DNA of 12,285 nucleotides, from positions 1 through 12,285 of the forward strand of contig CALUVK010000035.1 in the NCBI GenBank assembly GCA_944324205.1. Reading direction: 5' to 3'. The position numbers were made by a program, and so were the translations under genes. Source of the DNA: Candidatus Gastranaerophilales bacterium. GTDB taxonomy: Bacteria > Cyanobacteriota > Vampirovibrionia > Gastranaerophilales > Gastranaerophilaceae. The notes under the pieces were generated by a model, which was not told the DNA's origin, did no database searches, and saw nothing but the letters and a program-made list of their open reading frames with translations. This document shows positions 6,389-12,285 of the stretch, one piece after another. The stretch's first letter is position 1. Every line of letters begins with the position of its first letter.

Positions 6389-7370
6389 TAAAATATAAAT
6401 CCTCAAAATCTAATCCGTGAGTAGCAAGAGAATCTATGACCGCAATAGCGTATGAATTAAAAACTGAATTATAATTCTTCAATGCAGTCTTAATTGCACT
6501 TTTATTTTCACTTTCATTAAGCAAAATCTTTTCAGATTTTATACCATCAATAACTTTTGGAATATTGGCATATGTCGCTTTACCATATTTTTTTTGTGCA
6601 ACAGCTTTTACATATTTCATTTCAAAACACAAAAGTCCGACTTTAATACCAAGTTCATCATCTTTTGCACAAGCATCCCGTAAAGCTTTTGGAGTCGGAT
6701 ATTTAAGAACATAATCTCCTTTTCTGTCTTTAATAAAATTTCCATTTTTATCTTTTTTATACAATATATCATTTAATAAATCTTCATTCATTTGCTTATA
6801 AATATTATTCCAGTTTCCTTTTGCTTTTGGGAAAAAATCCGCCACAGTAATTTGGGTAATTTGCATAGGCCCTGCACCATTTTCTGAATTTTCATTTTTG
6901 GTAAATTTTCCATTTGTTTCTTGCCCAATAATAGAAACTAACAAAGCTGCTGGTACACCATACTCCCTTGCAACAGAAAAAATTTTTTCAGCCCAATAAT
7001 TAGTATCTATATCTTTTAATGAAACACCTCTTTTTTGGGCTTCGTTATTAATCATATTATTTACATACGACATTTCTATACTACCTGCATAAGCATCTTT
7101 TATTTTAGAAGCAATTTCAGGATCAACTTCTCCTGTAGACTCTTTATGTTCTTTAACTTGTGGTGTATATTCTGATATACCATCTTGTTTTGCTACATGG
7201 TAATCTTTCTCTTGTAAAATGGCTTCTTTATATTTTGCATTAAAAATGCTGATTTCATCAAATTTATCCGTTTTTTCCAGTTTTCCATTCTGATCTTTAT
7301 CACAAGATTTTGCTATCAACGCTTTTAAGCCGAACCAAGCACTATAATCTATTGAATTTGAATTAGTCAT
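6381..7370 (-). CDS. EF-hand plus lytic transglycosylase-like (SLT) protein
   Basis: This 329-residue protein has two recognisable parts. Residues 24-35 (DKDQNGKLEKTD) fit a calcium-binding EF-hand loop with acidic or polar residues at positions 1, 3, 5, 9 and 12. Residues about 126-305 resemble the goose-lysozyme/SLT fold: AREYGVPAALLVSIIGQET (134-152) with likely catalytic Glu151, then ENGAGPMQIT (163-172) and a late NYN motif (299-301). These enzymes cleave the glycan strands of peptidoglycan. An insertion of lysine-rich sequence (204-222) separates the early and late motifs. There is no Sec signal peptide, lipobox or membrane helix, so export must be unconventional if it acts on the wall; an accessory to an envelope-spanning machine is one option. 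The start is uncertain, since the nearest Shine-Dalgarno-like AAAGGA is about 14 bases upstream. It converges on, and overlaps by 8 bp, the mannosidase gene, with no separate terminator between them. Confidence 0.78.
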   Translation of the reverse strand: MTNSNSIDYSAWFGLKALIAKSCDKDQNGKLEKTDKFDEISIFNAKYKEAILQEKDYHVAKQDGISEYTPQVKEHKESTGEVDPEIASKIKDAYAGSIEMSYVNNMINNEAQKRGVSLKDIDTNYWAEKIFSVAREYGVPAALLVSIIGQETNGKFTKNENSENGAGPMQITQITVADFFPKAKGNWNNIYKQMNEDLLNDILYKKDKNGNFIKDRKGDYVLKYPTPKALRDACAKDDELGIKVGLLCFEMKYVKAVAQKKYGKATYANIPKVIDGIKSEKILLNESENKSAIKTALKNYNSVFNSYAIAVIDSLATHGLDFEDLYFIK

Positions 7371-7448
7371 CTTACTGTTGCCGTTCCTTTCAATCTATAT
7401 AACGGCATAAATATTAAAAACTTTAGGATTGTGTAACAAAAATTTACA

Positions 7449-7481
7449 AAAAAATTTCCCTCAATATGAGGGAAATTTTTT
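7449..7481 (-). terminator. Strong terminator of the lysA-cdaA-yitT-small gene cluster
   Basis: A 14-bp perfect stem (7449-7462 with 7468-7481) containing TTTCCCTC/GAGGGAAA has a 5-base loop and flanking A and T runs. On the minus strand it is followed by a T run. The stem overlaps the stop codon of the 114-residue gene, so the ribosome's last codon touches the hairpin. It could also act on the plus strand. Confidence 0.85.
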
Positions 7482-7824
7482 AAAACGGTTTTGTTTGGTT
7501 TAACTTAGCCCGAAGCTCCCTAAATCTCGCAATATCTTCCTGAGTCTTAGGAGATTCTCTAAAGAGAGCCTGCGAAGTCGGATGAACCATTCTTATTGAA
7601 TCCATATGGATTTCCAAAAATTCATATCTCTTAGGAGGCTGATTAGAATTTTTTGCATAAATTTCAACATTTACTACAGCTAGAAATCTGCGGTTTGCAT
7701 CATTCAAAAGTTCTGTCAATTGTCTGTTTGCTGCAACATTATTTGACACATACACAGTGCCTTTTATATCATCGTTATCTGTTAAAATTATTACCTCTAC
7801 AGGTATCATATCATTGTTTGCCAT
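7480..7824 (-). CDS. Small conserved hypothetical protein (DUF6812-like)
   Basis: This 114-residue soluble protein has no signal peptide or membrane helix. Residues 8-57 look beta-rich: a hydrophobic strand VEVIIL, a KGTVYV strand, then RQLTELLNDANRRFLAVVNVEIY (34-56), where a short helix follows a conserved-looking Arg and leads into another strand. This resembles, from memory, small single-domain proteins annotated DUF6812; I cannot confirm it by search. The C-terminus (about 93-110) is a charged helix. The gene starts 60 bp after yitT, behind a GAGAGG ribosome site seven bases from the ATG. TATTATAAA-like sequence in the gap could be a weak promoter, but nothing there would stop read-through. 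It is therefore probably the last gene of the lysA-cdaA-yitT transcript and ends in a strong terminator. No function can be assigned. Confidence 0.8.
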   Translation of the reverse strand: MANNDMIPVEVIILTDNDDIKGTVYVSNNVAANRQLTELLNDANRRFLAVVNVEIYAKNSNQPPKRYEFLEIHMDSIRMVHPTSQALFRESPKTQEDIARFRELRAKLNQTKPF

Positions 7825-7884
7825 TTATCAACCTCTCTTAATATATAAATTTTATAATATTTCTTCTCTTCTGTCTAGTGTCTT

Positions 7885-8778
7885 TTAATGTTTATGCTTT
7901 TTAACCCTTACTCCTTCTACCTCATGGACATCTTCTGTCACCATAAAAGCTTTAGGATCAAGGGAGTGTACAAGCTCTTTTAACTTCGCAATTTCAAACT
8001 TGCTCACTACACAATATGTCTGAACTTTTTCTTGTCTAGAGTAACCGCCAAGTGCTTTCATATATGTAACACTAACATCAAGCTCTTTCATGATAGCTTC
8101 ACCTATTTCTCTATAACACTCAGAAAAAATTCTTACAGATTTTGCTTTATCTAAACCTTCAAGTACTGAATCTATTACTTTTGATGCTATATAATAGGTT
8201 AAAATTGAATATAACGCTCTATCCCAGCCAAATAAAAATCCTGCTCCCATATAGATGAAAAGATTAATAAACATCAATAATTCCCCAACAGAAATTATTT
8301 TGAGTTTTTTTGCAAGATTAATAGAAACCATTTCCGTTCCATCTAATGAAGCATTATTCCTTAAGATTATTCCAACACCAAGCCCTAATATTAAACCGCC
8401 AAAAACAGTTGCTAGTAATAAATCTTCAGTAGCTTGCCTTCCGTGTAAAATATTTGTAGCAACAGCAAGCATACCGGTTGCGTAAAATGTCTGGATTACA
8501 AATTTCTTTCCGAGAGTCGTAAGTGCCATTAACACAAACGGGATATTTATACAAAAAATCAGTAAACCTAAATTCCATTGGGTAATATAAGAGAGCATCA
8601 TTGATATACCAACAACACCGCCGTCAATGATTTTATTCGGGAGCAGAAACATCTCCAGCCCTACTGCAAAAATAAAAGCACCAAGAGCCAGAAAGAAAGC
8701 CTTAAAAATAATCTCTCTTGCAATTTCCAACTTAGTCTTTTTTATAGGCTCTGCCTTTTTTCTTTTTGAAAAGAACAT
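7885..8778 (-). CDS. YitT-family membrane protein (YitT domain plus DUF2179)
   Basis: This 297-residue inner-membrane protein belongs to the YitT family, whose transported substrate or role is not firmly known. After a basic N-terminus (1-22) there are about five or six hydrophobic segments: roughly 27-46, 50-66, 70-88, 93-110, 121-140 and 163-198. Family motifs are LPNKIIDGGVVGIS (46-59) and NNASLDGTEM (141-150). The cytosolic C-terminal domain (about 214-290) is DUF2179-like, with GGYSRQEKVQTYCVVSKFEI (244-263) and a MVTEDVHEVEG ending. That small ferredoxin-like domain is usually taken as a ligand-sensing module. The gene begins 5 bp after cdaA, and its ribosome site AAGGA lies inside the cdaA 3' end, so translation is probably coupled. 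The pairing with a c-di-AMP synthase suggests, as inference only, that the C-terminal domain could respond to c-di-AMP. Confidence 0.92.
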   Translation of the reverse strand: MFFSKRKKAEPIKKTKLEIAREIIFKAFFLALGAFIFAVGLEMFLLPNKIIDGGVVGISMMLSYITQWNLGLLIFCINIPFVLMALTTLGKKFVIQTFYATGMLAVATNILHGRQATEDLLLATVFGGLILGLGVGIILRNNASLDGTEMVSINLAKKLKIISVGELLMFINLFIYMGAGFLFGWDRALYSILTYYIASKVIDSVLEGLDKAKSVRIFSECYREIGEAIMKELDVSVTYMKALGGYSRQEKVQTYCVVSKFEIAKLKELVHSLDPKAFMVTEDVHEVEGVRVKKHKH

Positions 8779-8783
8779 TTTTA

Positions 8784-9668
8784 CTAATCCTTACTCTTCA
8801 TTATATTAAAAAGATTTCTTTTTTCTGCCTGTTCATTTTCAGATTTTATTCCCAAAATAGCTTCCAAATCAGATTTTAATGTCATTAAATCTTCATATTT
8901 TTTCAAAATTCCATCCATACAAACAGAAACATCTCCGGTTTCTTCAGATACAACTAAACAAGCAGCGTCTGAAACTTCTGACATCCCGATTGCAGCTCTA
9001 TGCCTTGTTCCGTATTTCCAGCTTAATTTTGGATCTTCTGTAAGCGGAAGCAATACACCTGCGGAATGAATTTTATTGTTTTCAATCACCATAGCTCCGT
9101 CATGAAGCGGCGTGTTAGGGTGAAAAATTGTTAGAATAAGTTCTGTAGAAATTAGAGCATCTATTCTTGTTCCAACATCAGAATAAACACCTGTTCCCAT
9201 ATCCTTTTGAAAAACAATCAATGCTCCTGTCTTTGTTTTTGTAAGATACTTAACAGCTTCTATAATTTCTTTTATAATATCAATTTCATCTTCATTTGGT
9301 TTATAAGGCCCATGAGTAAAAAATGTTCTTCTGATAAACCCGGGTTGTCCCAAATACCCTAAAAGCCTGCGAAGCTCCGGTTGAAATATTACAATCAAGC
9401 TTAATGCAATTAATGTAACTAATGTCTTTAGAAAAACCCCCAATATTTGGAGATTAATAAGTATAAGAATTTCACTTATTATCCAGGCAAAAACCAAAAA
9501 CAATAAGCCTTTAACCAGTTTTTCCGATTGAGTATTTTTTATAAACTTTTGATAAAAAACTAGTAATATCACTACAATAAACAATACTTCAAGAATATTA
9601 ACCCAATTAAGCGACCATTGGATCGGGCTTAAAACATCTTGAATTAAGGAAATTATAGCATCAGTCAT
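8784..9668 (-). CDS. cdaA: Diadenylate cyclase, membrane-bound CdaA type
   Basis: This 294-residue enzyme condenses two ATP into cyclic di-AMP, the second messenger linked to potassium/osmotic homeostasis and cell-wall balance. Three N-terminal transmembrane helices (about 24-40, 51-70, 77-96) lead through FQPELRRLLG (95-104) to the cytosolic DAC domain. The domain has TGALIVFQ (147-154), the catalytic LHDGAMVI (188-195, DGA at 190-192) and YGTRHRAAIG (219-228, RHR at 222-224), then SEETGDVSV. All active-site motifs are intact and the length is typical of CdaA. The ATG overlaps the last codons of lysA by 8 bp and yitT follows 5 bp later. The Firmicutes partners cdaR and glmM are absent here. 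Pairing with lysA matches the cyanobacterial arrangement lysA-cdaA-uppS as I recall it, with yitT in the place of uppS. Confidence 0.95.
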   Translation of the reverse strand: MTDAIISLIQDVLSPIQWSLNWVNILEVLFIVVILLVFYQKFIKNTQSEKLVKGLLFLVFAWIISEILILINLQILGVFLKTLVTLIALSLIVIFQPELRRLLGYLGQPGFIRRTFFTHGPYKPNEDEIDIIKEIIEAVKYLTKTKTGALIVFQKDMGTGVYSDVGTRIDALISTELILTIFHPNTPLHDGAMVIENNKIHSAGVLLPLTEDPKLSWKYGTRHRAAIGMSEVSDAACLVVSEETGDVSVCMDGILKKYEDLMTLKSDLEAILGIKSENEQAEKRNLFNIMKSKD

Positions 9669-10977
9669 TCTTTTTTAACCTATCGGGAATATCATCTTTA
9701 CTAATGAGATCATCCAACGTCTCTCTATATACTATAATATCAGAATGAGAATTATTTACAAGTACCATTGCAGGCTTTTCTACTCTATTATAGTTTGATG
9801 CCATTGAGTAATTATAAGCCCCTGTATTGTATACACAGATTATATCACCAGCTTCAAGCTTAGGAAGTTCAATATTTTCAATCAAAATATCTCCGCTTTC
9901 ACAATATCTTCCGGCCAAAGTAACTTTTTCCGTCTCTTTATAGTTTAATTTATTAGCAACCTCTGCAGTATATTTTGCCTGATACATACTCGGACGCGGG
10001 TTATCGGCCATTCCACCATCAACAGCAACATATCTTTTACCGCCGGGAACGACTTTTGAACTCCCTACTTTATATAAAGTCACGCCTGCTGTTGAAATAA
10101 TACTTCTTCCCGGTTCTATATAAATTATAGGAATATCTATAGCATACTTATGCATAGCACTTGTAACGGCCTGAGCTAATACGGATACAGGAGGAGGATT
10201 ATCCGCTTCAGTATATTTTACTCCCAAACCTCCGCCGATATTCATTTCATTCAACAGAATTCCGTGAGTATTTTTTATCCTTGCAATTTCTTTTACAAGA
10301 ATTTCTATTTCATCATAGTAGCACTGTGTTTCAAAAATCTGTGAGCCTATATGCGCGTGAAGCCCGCGCAAGTTAAGATTTTTATAATCGTTTTTAATTA
10401 GATTTACAATGTCATCAATTTGTGATAAATCAAACCCGAATTTTGAATCAGTCTGGCCTGTTTTTATGTAATCATGCGTATGGCATTCAATTCCCGGAGT
10501 AATCCTTAATAAAATATCTGCTTTTTTCCCTTTTTTTGACGCAATATTATTCAATAAACCGGCTTCATAGAAATTATCAACTGAAAATCTACCAACTCCA
10601 CACTCAAGAGCAAGTTCTATTTCTCTATATGACTTATTATTTCCGTTAAATAAAACTTTCTTCATATCTACACCGGCCTTATAGACAGTGTAGATTTCGC
10701 CTGCTGATACCACATCAAATCCAAAACCCTCTTCATTCAAAATTTTAATTATTGCAGATGTACAGAGAGCTTTACAGGCATACATCATTCTTATATTTTG
10801 ATATTCTTTAAAAGCATTTTTGTAACTTTTAGATATACCTCTCAATGTAGCTTCATCAATCACATATAAAGGCGTATTATACTTTTCGGCTAATTCAACT
10901 AAATCACATCCGCCTATTGATAAATGATTATTATTTTCTTTTACGGTAATTGGTTTAATAGATTGATTTTCACTCAT
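9661..10977 (-). CDS. lysA: Diaminopimelate decarboxylase
   Basis: This 438-residue PLP enzyme (fold type III) decarboxylates meso-diaminopimelate to L-lysine, the final lysine-pathway step, in the cytosol. MMYACKAL (64-71) holds the Schiff-base Lys69. GLHAHIGSQ (205-213) stacks on PLP, NIGGGLGV (246-253) binds the phosphate, EPGRS (288-292) contacts substrate and phosphate, and CESGD (359-363) supplies the catalytic cysteine across the dimer interface. YNYSMASNYN (388-397) is the expected late motif. Length is normal. The ATG follows AAAGGG by about six bases, and a promoter with an extended -10 lies immediately upstream. It is the first gene of the cdaA-yitT transcript and overlaps cdaA by 8 bp. 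Its substrate is also the cross-linking residue of peptidoglycan in this type of bacterium, so co-expression with cdaA ties wall precursor use to c-di-AMP. Confidence 0.96.
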   Translation of the reverse strand: MSENQSIKPITVKENNNHLSIGGCDLVELAEKYNTPLYVIDEATLRGISKSYKNAFKEYQNIRMMYACKALCTSAIIKILNEEGFGFDVVSAGEIYTVYKAGVDMKKVLFNGNNKSYREIELALECGVGRFSVDNFYEAGLLNNIASKKGKKADILLRITPGIECHTHDYIKTGQTDSKFGFDLSQIDDIVNLIKNDYKNLNLRGLHAHIGSQIFETQCYYDEIEILVKEIARIKNTHGILLNEMNIGGGLGVKYTEADNPPPVSVLAQAVTSAMHKYAIDIPIIYIEPGRSIISTAGVTLYKVGSSKVVPGGKRYVAVDGGMADNPRPSMYQAKYTAEVANKLNYKETEKVTLAGRYCESGDILIENIELPKLEAGDIICVYNTGAYNYSMASNYNRVEKPAMVLVNNSHSDIIVYRETLDDLISKDDIPDRLKKND

Positions 10978-10982
10978 AATTT

Positions 10983-11020
10983 CCCTTTCTCATTGCTTAT
11001 TCTAACAAAACAAGAAAGGG
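10983..11020. repeat. Inverted repeat bracketing the lysA -10 box
   Basis: CCCTTTCT (10983-10990) and AGAAAGGG (11013-11020) are perfect 8-bp inverted arms 22 bp apart. One arm lies in the promoter spacer, the other covers the lysA ribosome site. Because one arm is upstream of the predicted start, a DNA operator is more likely than an mRNA hairpin. It could also be chance, since AGAAAGGG is a normal Shine-Dalgarno sequence. Confidence 0.35.
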
Positions 11021-11027
11021 TTTACAA
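10999..11027 (-). promoter_or_regulatory. lysA operon promoter
   Basis: On the minus strand, TTGTAA (11027-11022), a 17-bp spacer and TAGAAT (11004-10999) preceded by TGT form a good extended -10 promoter. The predicted start is near 10992, leaving about 15 nt before the ATG, too short for a lysine riboswitch. Confidence 0.6.
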
Positions 11028-11078
11028 GTCAATAACGCAGAATATTTTTTGCAATCAGCTTCCAATAAACACAAAAAT

Positions 11079-11483
11079 TTAAGAATCTTTTTTTGTTTCA
11101 ATAGATTTATTGAATTCATCTACATATTTGTTAACACTATTCAGTTTTTCTTGTTTCTCTTTACTGATTAGAGGCTTTTTAATATCTTTTCTTGTAAAAT
11201 TTTGAACACATTTTTGGAGTTTCTTTACACTTTTGGCTTCAAGAATATGAACTAGCCCTGTATTCTTGAACATTGTAATAATACCTTTATTTGAATCATA
11301 TATACAGCACGCCGATAAATTATCACCTTTCTTTGCCCAATCTTTCGTAAGTTCTTGTACTTCTTTGTTTTTTACAAAACTATCCAGAACTTCTGTCGGC
11401 CAAATCTCAGGTTTTATAATTATCATTTTTTTAAATGACGGCTTGTTATTATTAAAATTTGTATTTATTTTATCGATACGCAT
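11079..11483 (-). CDS. Small hypothetical protein, tandem paralog A
   Basis: This 134-residue protein is of unknown function. It is clearly a paralog of the next gene upstream, with roughly half of the positions identical by eye. Shared blocks are PSFKKM/PTFKKM, KPE(I/L)WP(T/A)EVLDSF, KNKEVQELTKD, an ACC cysteine pair (59-60 here), FTRK and the C-terminal KYVDEFNK. It is highly charged, predicted alpha/beta, and has no signal peptide or membrane segment. The reading frame is open to an ATG at 11555, but the start at 11483 is chosen for three reasons: AAGGAG sits 5 bases before it, homology to the paralog begins there, and the promoter (TTGCAA-17-TATACT) lies between the two ATGs. It appears to be transcribed alone. 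No clear terminator follows before the lysA promoter. Confidence 0.8.
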   Translation of the reverse strand: MRIDKINTNFNNNKPSFKKMIIIKPEIWPTEVLDSFVKNKEVQELTKDWAKKGDNLSACCIYDSNKGIITMFKNTGLVHILEAKSVKKLQKCVQNFTRKDIKKPLISKEKQEKLNSVNKYVDEFNKSIETKKDS

Positions 11484-11508
11484 ATTTACTCCTTTGTCTT
11501 TAAAATTC

Positions 11509-11537
11509 AGTATAGACAAAAGGATTTGTATTTGCAA
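11509..11537 (-). promoter_or_regulatory. Promoter of paralog A
   Basis: On the minus strand TTGCAA (11537-11532), a 17-bp spacer and TATACT (11514-11509) lie about 25 bases before the ATG at 11483. The predicted start is near 11502. Confidence 0.6.
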
Positions 11538-11555
11538 TGGTTCCGGCTCCAGCAA

Positions 11556-11661
11556 ACTTAGTCTGCAGGAAAGAATAATCTAACAAGGTAAGTTGTAGAA
11601 CTAAATTGGGATAAGTTTCTGTCCCTTTTCTTATGTTAAAAATCTCTAATTAAAGTTGAAC
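11556..11661. other. Gap between the paralogs, no gene seen
   Basis: This stretch lies upstream of the paralog A promoter. The only extra feature I see is a weak dyad around 11609-11626 (GGGA/TCCC). A slightly GC-richer patch near 11538-11575 encodes only very short open frames on either strand. It may be eroded sequence left by the duplication. Confidence 0.3.
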
Positions 11662-11688
11662 AAATAAAGTTTTGGGTAGACTTTATTT
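11662..11688 (-). terminator. Weak hairpin at the end of paralog B
   Basis: AAATAAAGT (11662-11670) and ACTTTATTT (11680-11688) form a perfect but all A/T-rich 9-bp stem with a 9-base loop. The stem overlaps the stop codon of paralog B. The following T tract is short, so termination would be inefficient. Confidence 0.4.
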
Positions 11689-12057
11689 TAATCCTTTATT
11701 AAATTCATCAACATACTTTTTTGCACTTTCAAGTCTTTCCTGCTCTTCCTTTATAAAGGGATTTTGGAGTTTTTTTCTGGTAAAATCAGTTACTTTTTTT
11801 TGCAGATTTTGAACTCCTTCGGCTTTAATTTCACAAATACGTTCTAAATCTTTATAAATAGCAACAAGTCCTCTAATTTTATTGCATAAACAGCAAGCAA
11901 TAAGATCCTTATTTTCTGCTGCGAAATCTTTTGTGAGCTCCTGCACTTCTTTATTCTTTATAAAACTGTCTAAAACTTCTGCAGGCCAAAGCTCCGGCTT
12001 TGCAATCACCATTTTTTTGAATGTTGGTGTAGTTGTACAGATTTTATCTACTTTCAT
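11683..12057 (-). CDS. Small hypothetical protein, tandem paralog B
   Basis: This 124-residue protein is the second member of the pair and is four residues shorter near the N-terminus. It begins MKVDKI, then PTFKKM (11-16), KPELWPAEVLDSF (20-32), KNKEVQELTKDF (34-45), ACCLC (54-58, cysteines 55, 56 and 58), DFTRKK (91-96) and KYVDEFNK (114-121). No signal peptide, membrane helix or known domain is visible. The ATG has AAGGAG five bases upstream; that site overlaps the TAA of the preceding coiled-coil gene, only 9 bp away. The two are therefore almost certainly in one operon with coupled translation. The cysteine cluster could bind a metal or form disulfides, but nothing else supports that. 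Function is unknown. Confidence 0.82.
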   Translation of the reverse strand: MKVDKICTTTPTFKKMVIAKPELWPAEVLDSFIKNKEVQELTKDFAAENKDLIACCLCNKIRGLVAIYKDLERICEIKAEGVQNLQKKVTDFTRKKLQNPFIKEEQERLESAKKYVDEFNKGLK

Positions 12058-12066
12058 ACCTTCTCC

Positions 12067-12285
12067 TTAACTTCCTGTAAGTCCGTCTTTGCTCTTTTTG
12101 TAATTTTCTTTGAGATAATCTTTTCTCTCCTTGATTTTCATCAGAGTCTGCATATCCATTTGTTCAAGCTTTCTATGATATTCAAGTTTTTTTATTCCGT
12201 TTTCAAACCTTTGAGCCTCTTTTGCTTCTTTTTCTTTAGCTTTTTGCTGTTCTTTTGCTTGTCTGGCTTCAAATTCAACTTCCGA
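12067..12285 (-). CDS. C-terminal end of a Lys/Glu-rich coiled-coil protein (partial)
   Basis: On the minus strand an open frame enters from the right edge and runs 72 codons to a TAA at 12069-12067. Residues about 1-26 are almost entirely Glu, Lys, Ala and Gln (for example ARQAKEQQKAKEKEAKEAQ), followed by a charged helical stretch with KKLEYHRKLEQMDMQTL and IKERKDYLKENY. It would form a long helix or coiled coil. The tail ends SKDGLTGS. The 5' part lies outside the window, so the protein cannot be identified. Its stop overlaps the ribosome site of paralog B, which suggests an operon and possibly a functional link. Confidence 0.75.
   Translation of the reverse strand, partial: SEVEFEARQAKEQQKAKEKEAKEAQRFENGIKKLEYHRKLEQMDMQTLMKIKERKDYLKENYKKSKDGLTGS

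Noticed and set aside
8784..9668. Firmicutes-type cdaA-cdaR-glmM arrangement
   Set aside because: No YbbR-domain protein or glmM lies beside cdaA; the neighbours are lysA and yitT.
10978..11078. Lysine riboswitch before lysA
   Set aside because: The predicted leader is about 15 nt and the gap about 100 bp; the lysine aptamer alone is longer than that.
11484..11555. 24-residue N-terminal extension of paralog A
   Set aside because: It lies upstream of a good Shine-Dalgarno and contains the predicted promoter, and the paralog has no counterpart.
1..12285. CRISPR array, prophage, transposon or toxin-antitoxin pair
   Set aside because: No regularly spaced direct repeats, transposase, integrase or recognisable toxin or antitoxin was found; the tandem small genes are paralogs of each other rather than a toxin-antitoxin pair.

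Overview
The window is AT-rich and looks like a gut-type member of the non-photosynthetic cyanobacterial sister lineage (Melainabacteria/Vampirovibrionia, probably Gastranaerophilales). That placement is an inference. It rests on the class-III prepilin-like gene with a VDINGP...GRDIF core, on several AT-rich lineage-type hypothetical genes, and on lysA next to cdaA, a pairing I recall from cyanobacteria (lysA-cdaA-uppS). No rRNA, tRNA, CRISPR array, transposase or phage gene was recognised.

Layout. Bases 1-431 hold no convincing gene. They contain a GC-rich cluster of small hairpins (about 17-130), a polypyrimidine mirror repeat fused to a 19-bp inverted repeat (148-211), an extended -10 promoter (228-236) and a roughly 190-nt leader with several small hairpins. 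A pilin-like gene (432-1166, +) follows. It converges on glyA (2471-1236, -) across a symmetrical terminator. Upstream of glyA, on the same strand, is a 520-residue protein of unknown function with helical ends and an 87-residue internal duplication (4122-2560, -). Divergent from it is a GH38 alpha-mannosidase (4283-6388, +), whose promoter suggests a leaderless message. The mannosidase overlaps, tail to tail, an EF-hand plus lytic-transglycosylase-like protein with no signal peptide (7370-6381, -).

A minus-strand cluster follows, read from high to low coordinates: lysA (10977-9661), cdaA (9668-8784), a YitT-family membrane protein (8778-7885) and a 114-residue small protein (7824-7480) that ends in a strong terminator. 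The lysA/cdaA overlap and the 5-bp cdaA/yitT gap indicate one transcript. It links meso-diaminopimelate/lysine metabolism, cyclic di-AMP synthesis and a membrane protein of unknown substrate.

The right end carries two tandem paralogous small genes (11483-11079 and 12057-11683, -) and the C-terminal end of a lysine/glutamate-rich coiled-coil gene (12285-12067, -). The upstream paralog is probably translationally coupled to that gene. The downstream paralog has its own promoter.

The most unusual points are the unknown 520-residue protein with filament-like architecture, the cdaA-yitT coupling, the apparently leaderless mannosidase, the structured pilin leader with its mirror-repeat element, and the paralog pair sharing a short N-terminal motif.
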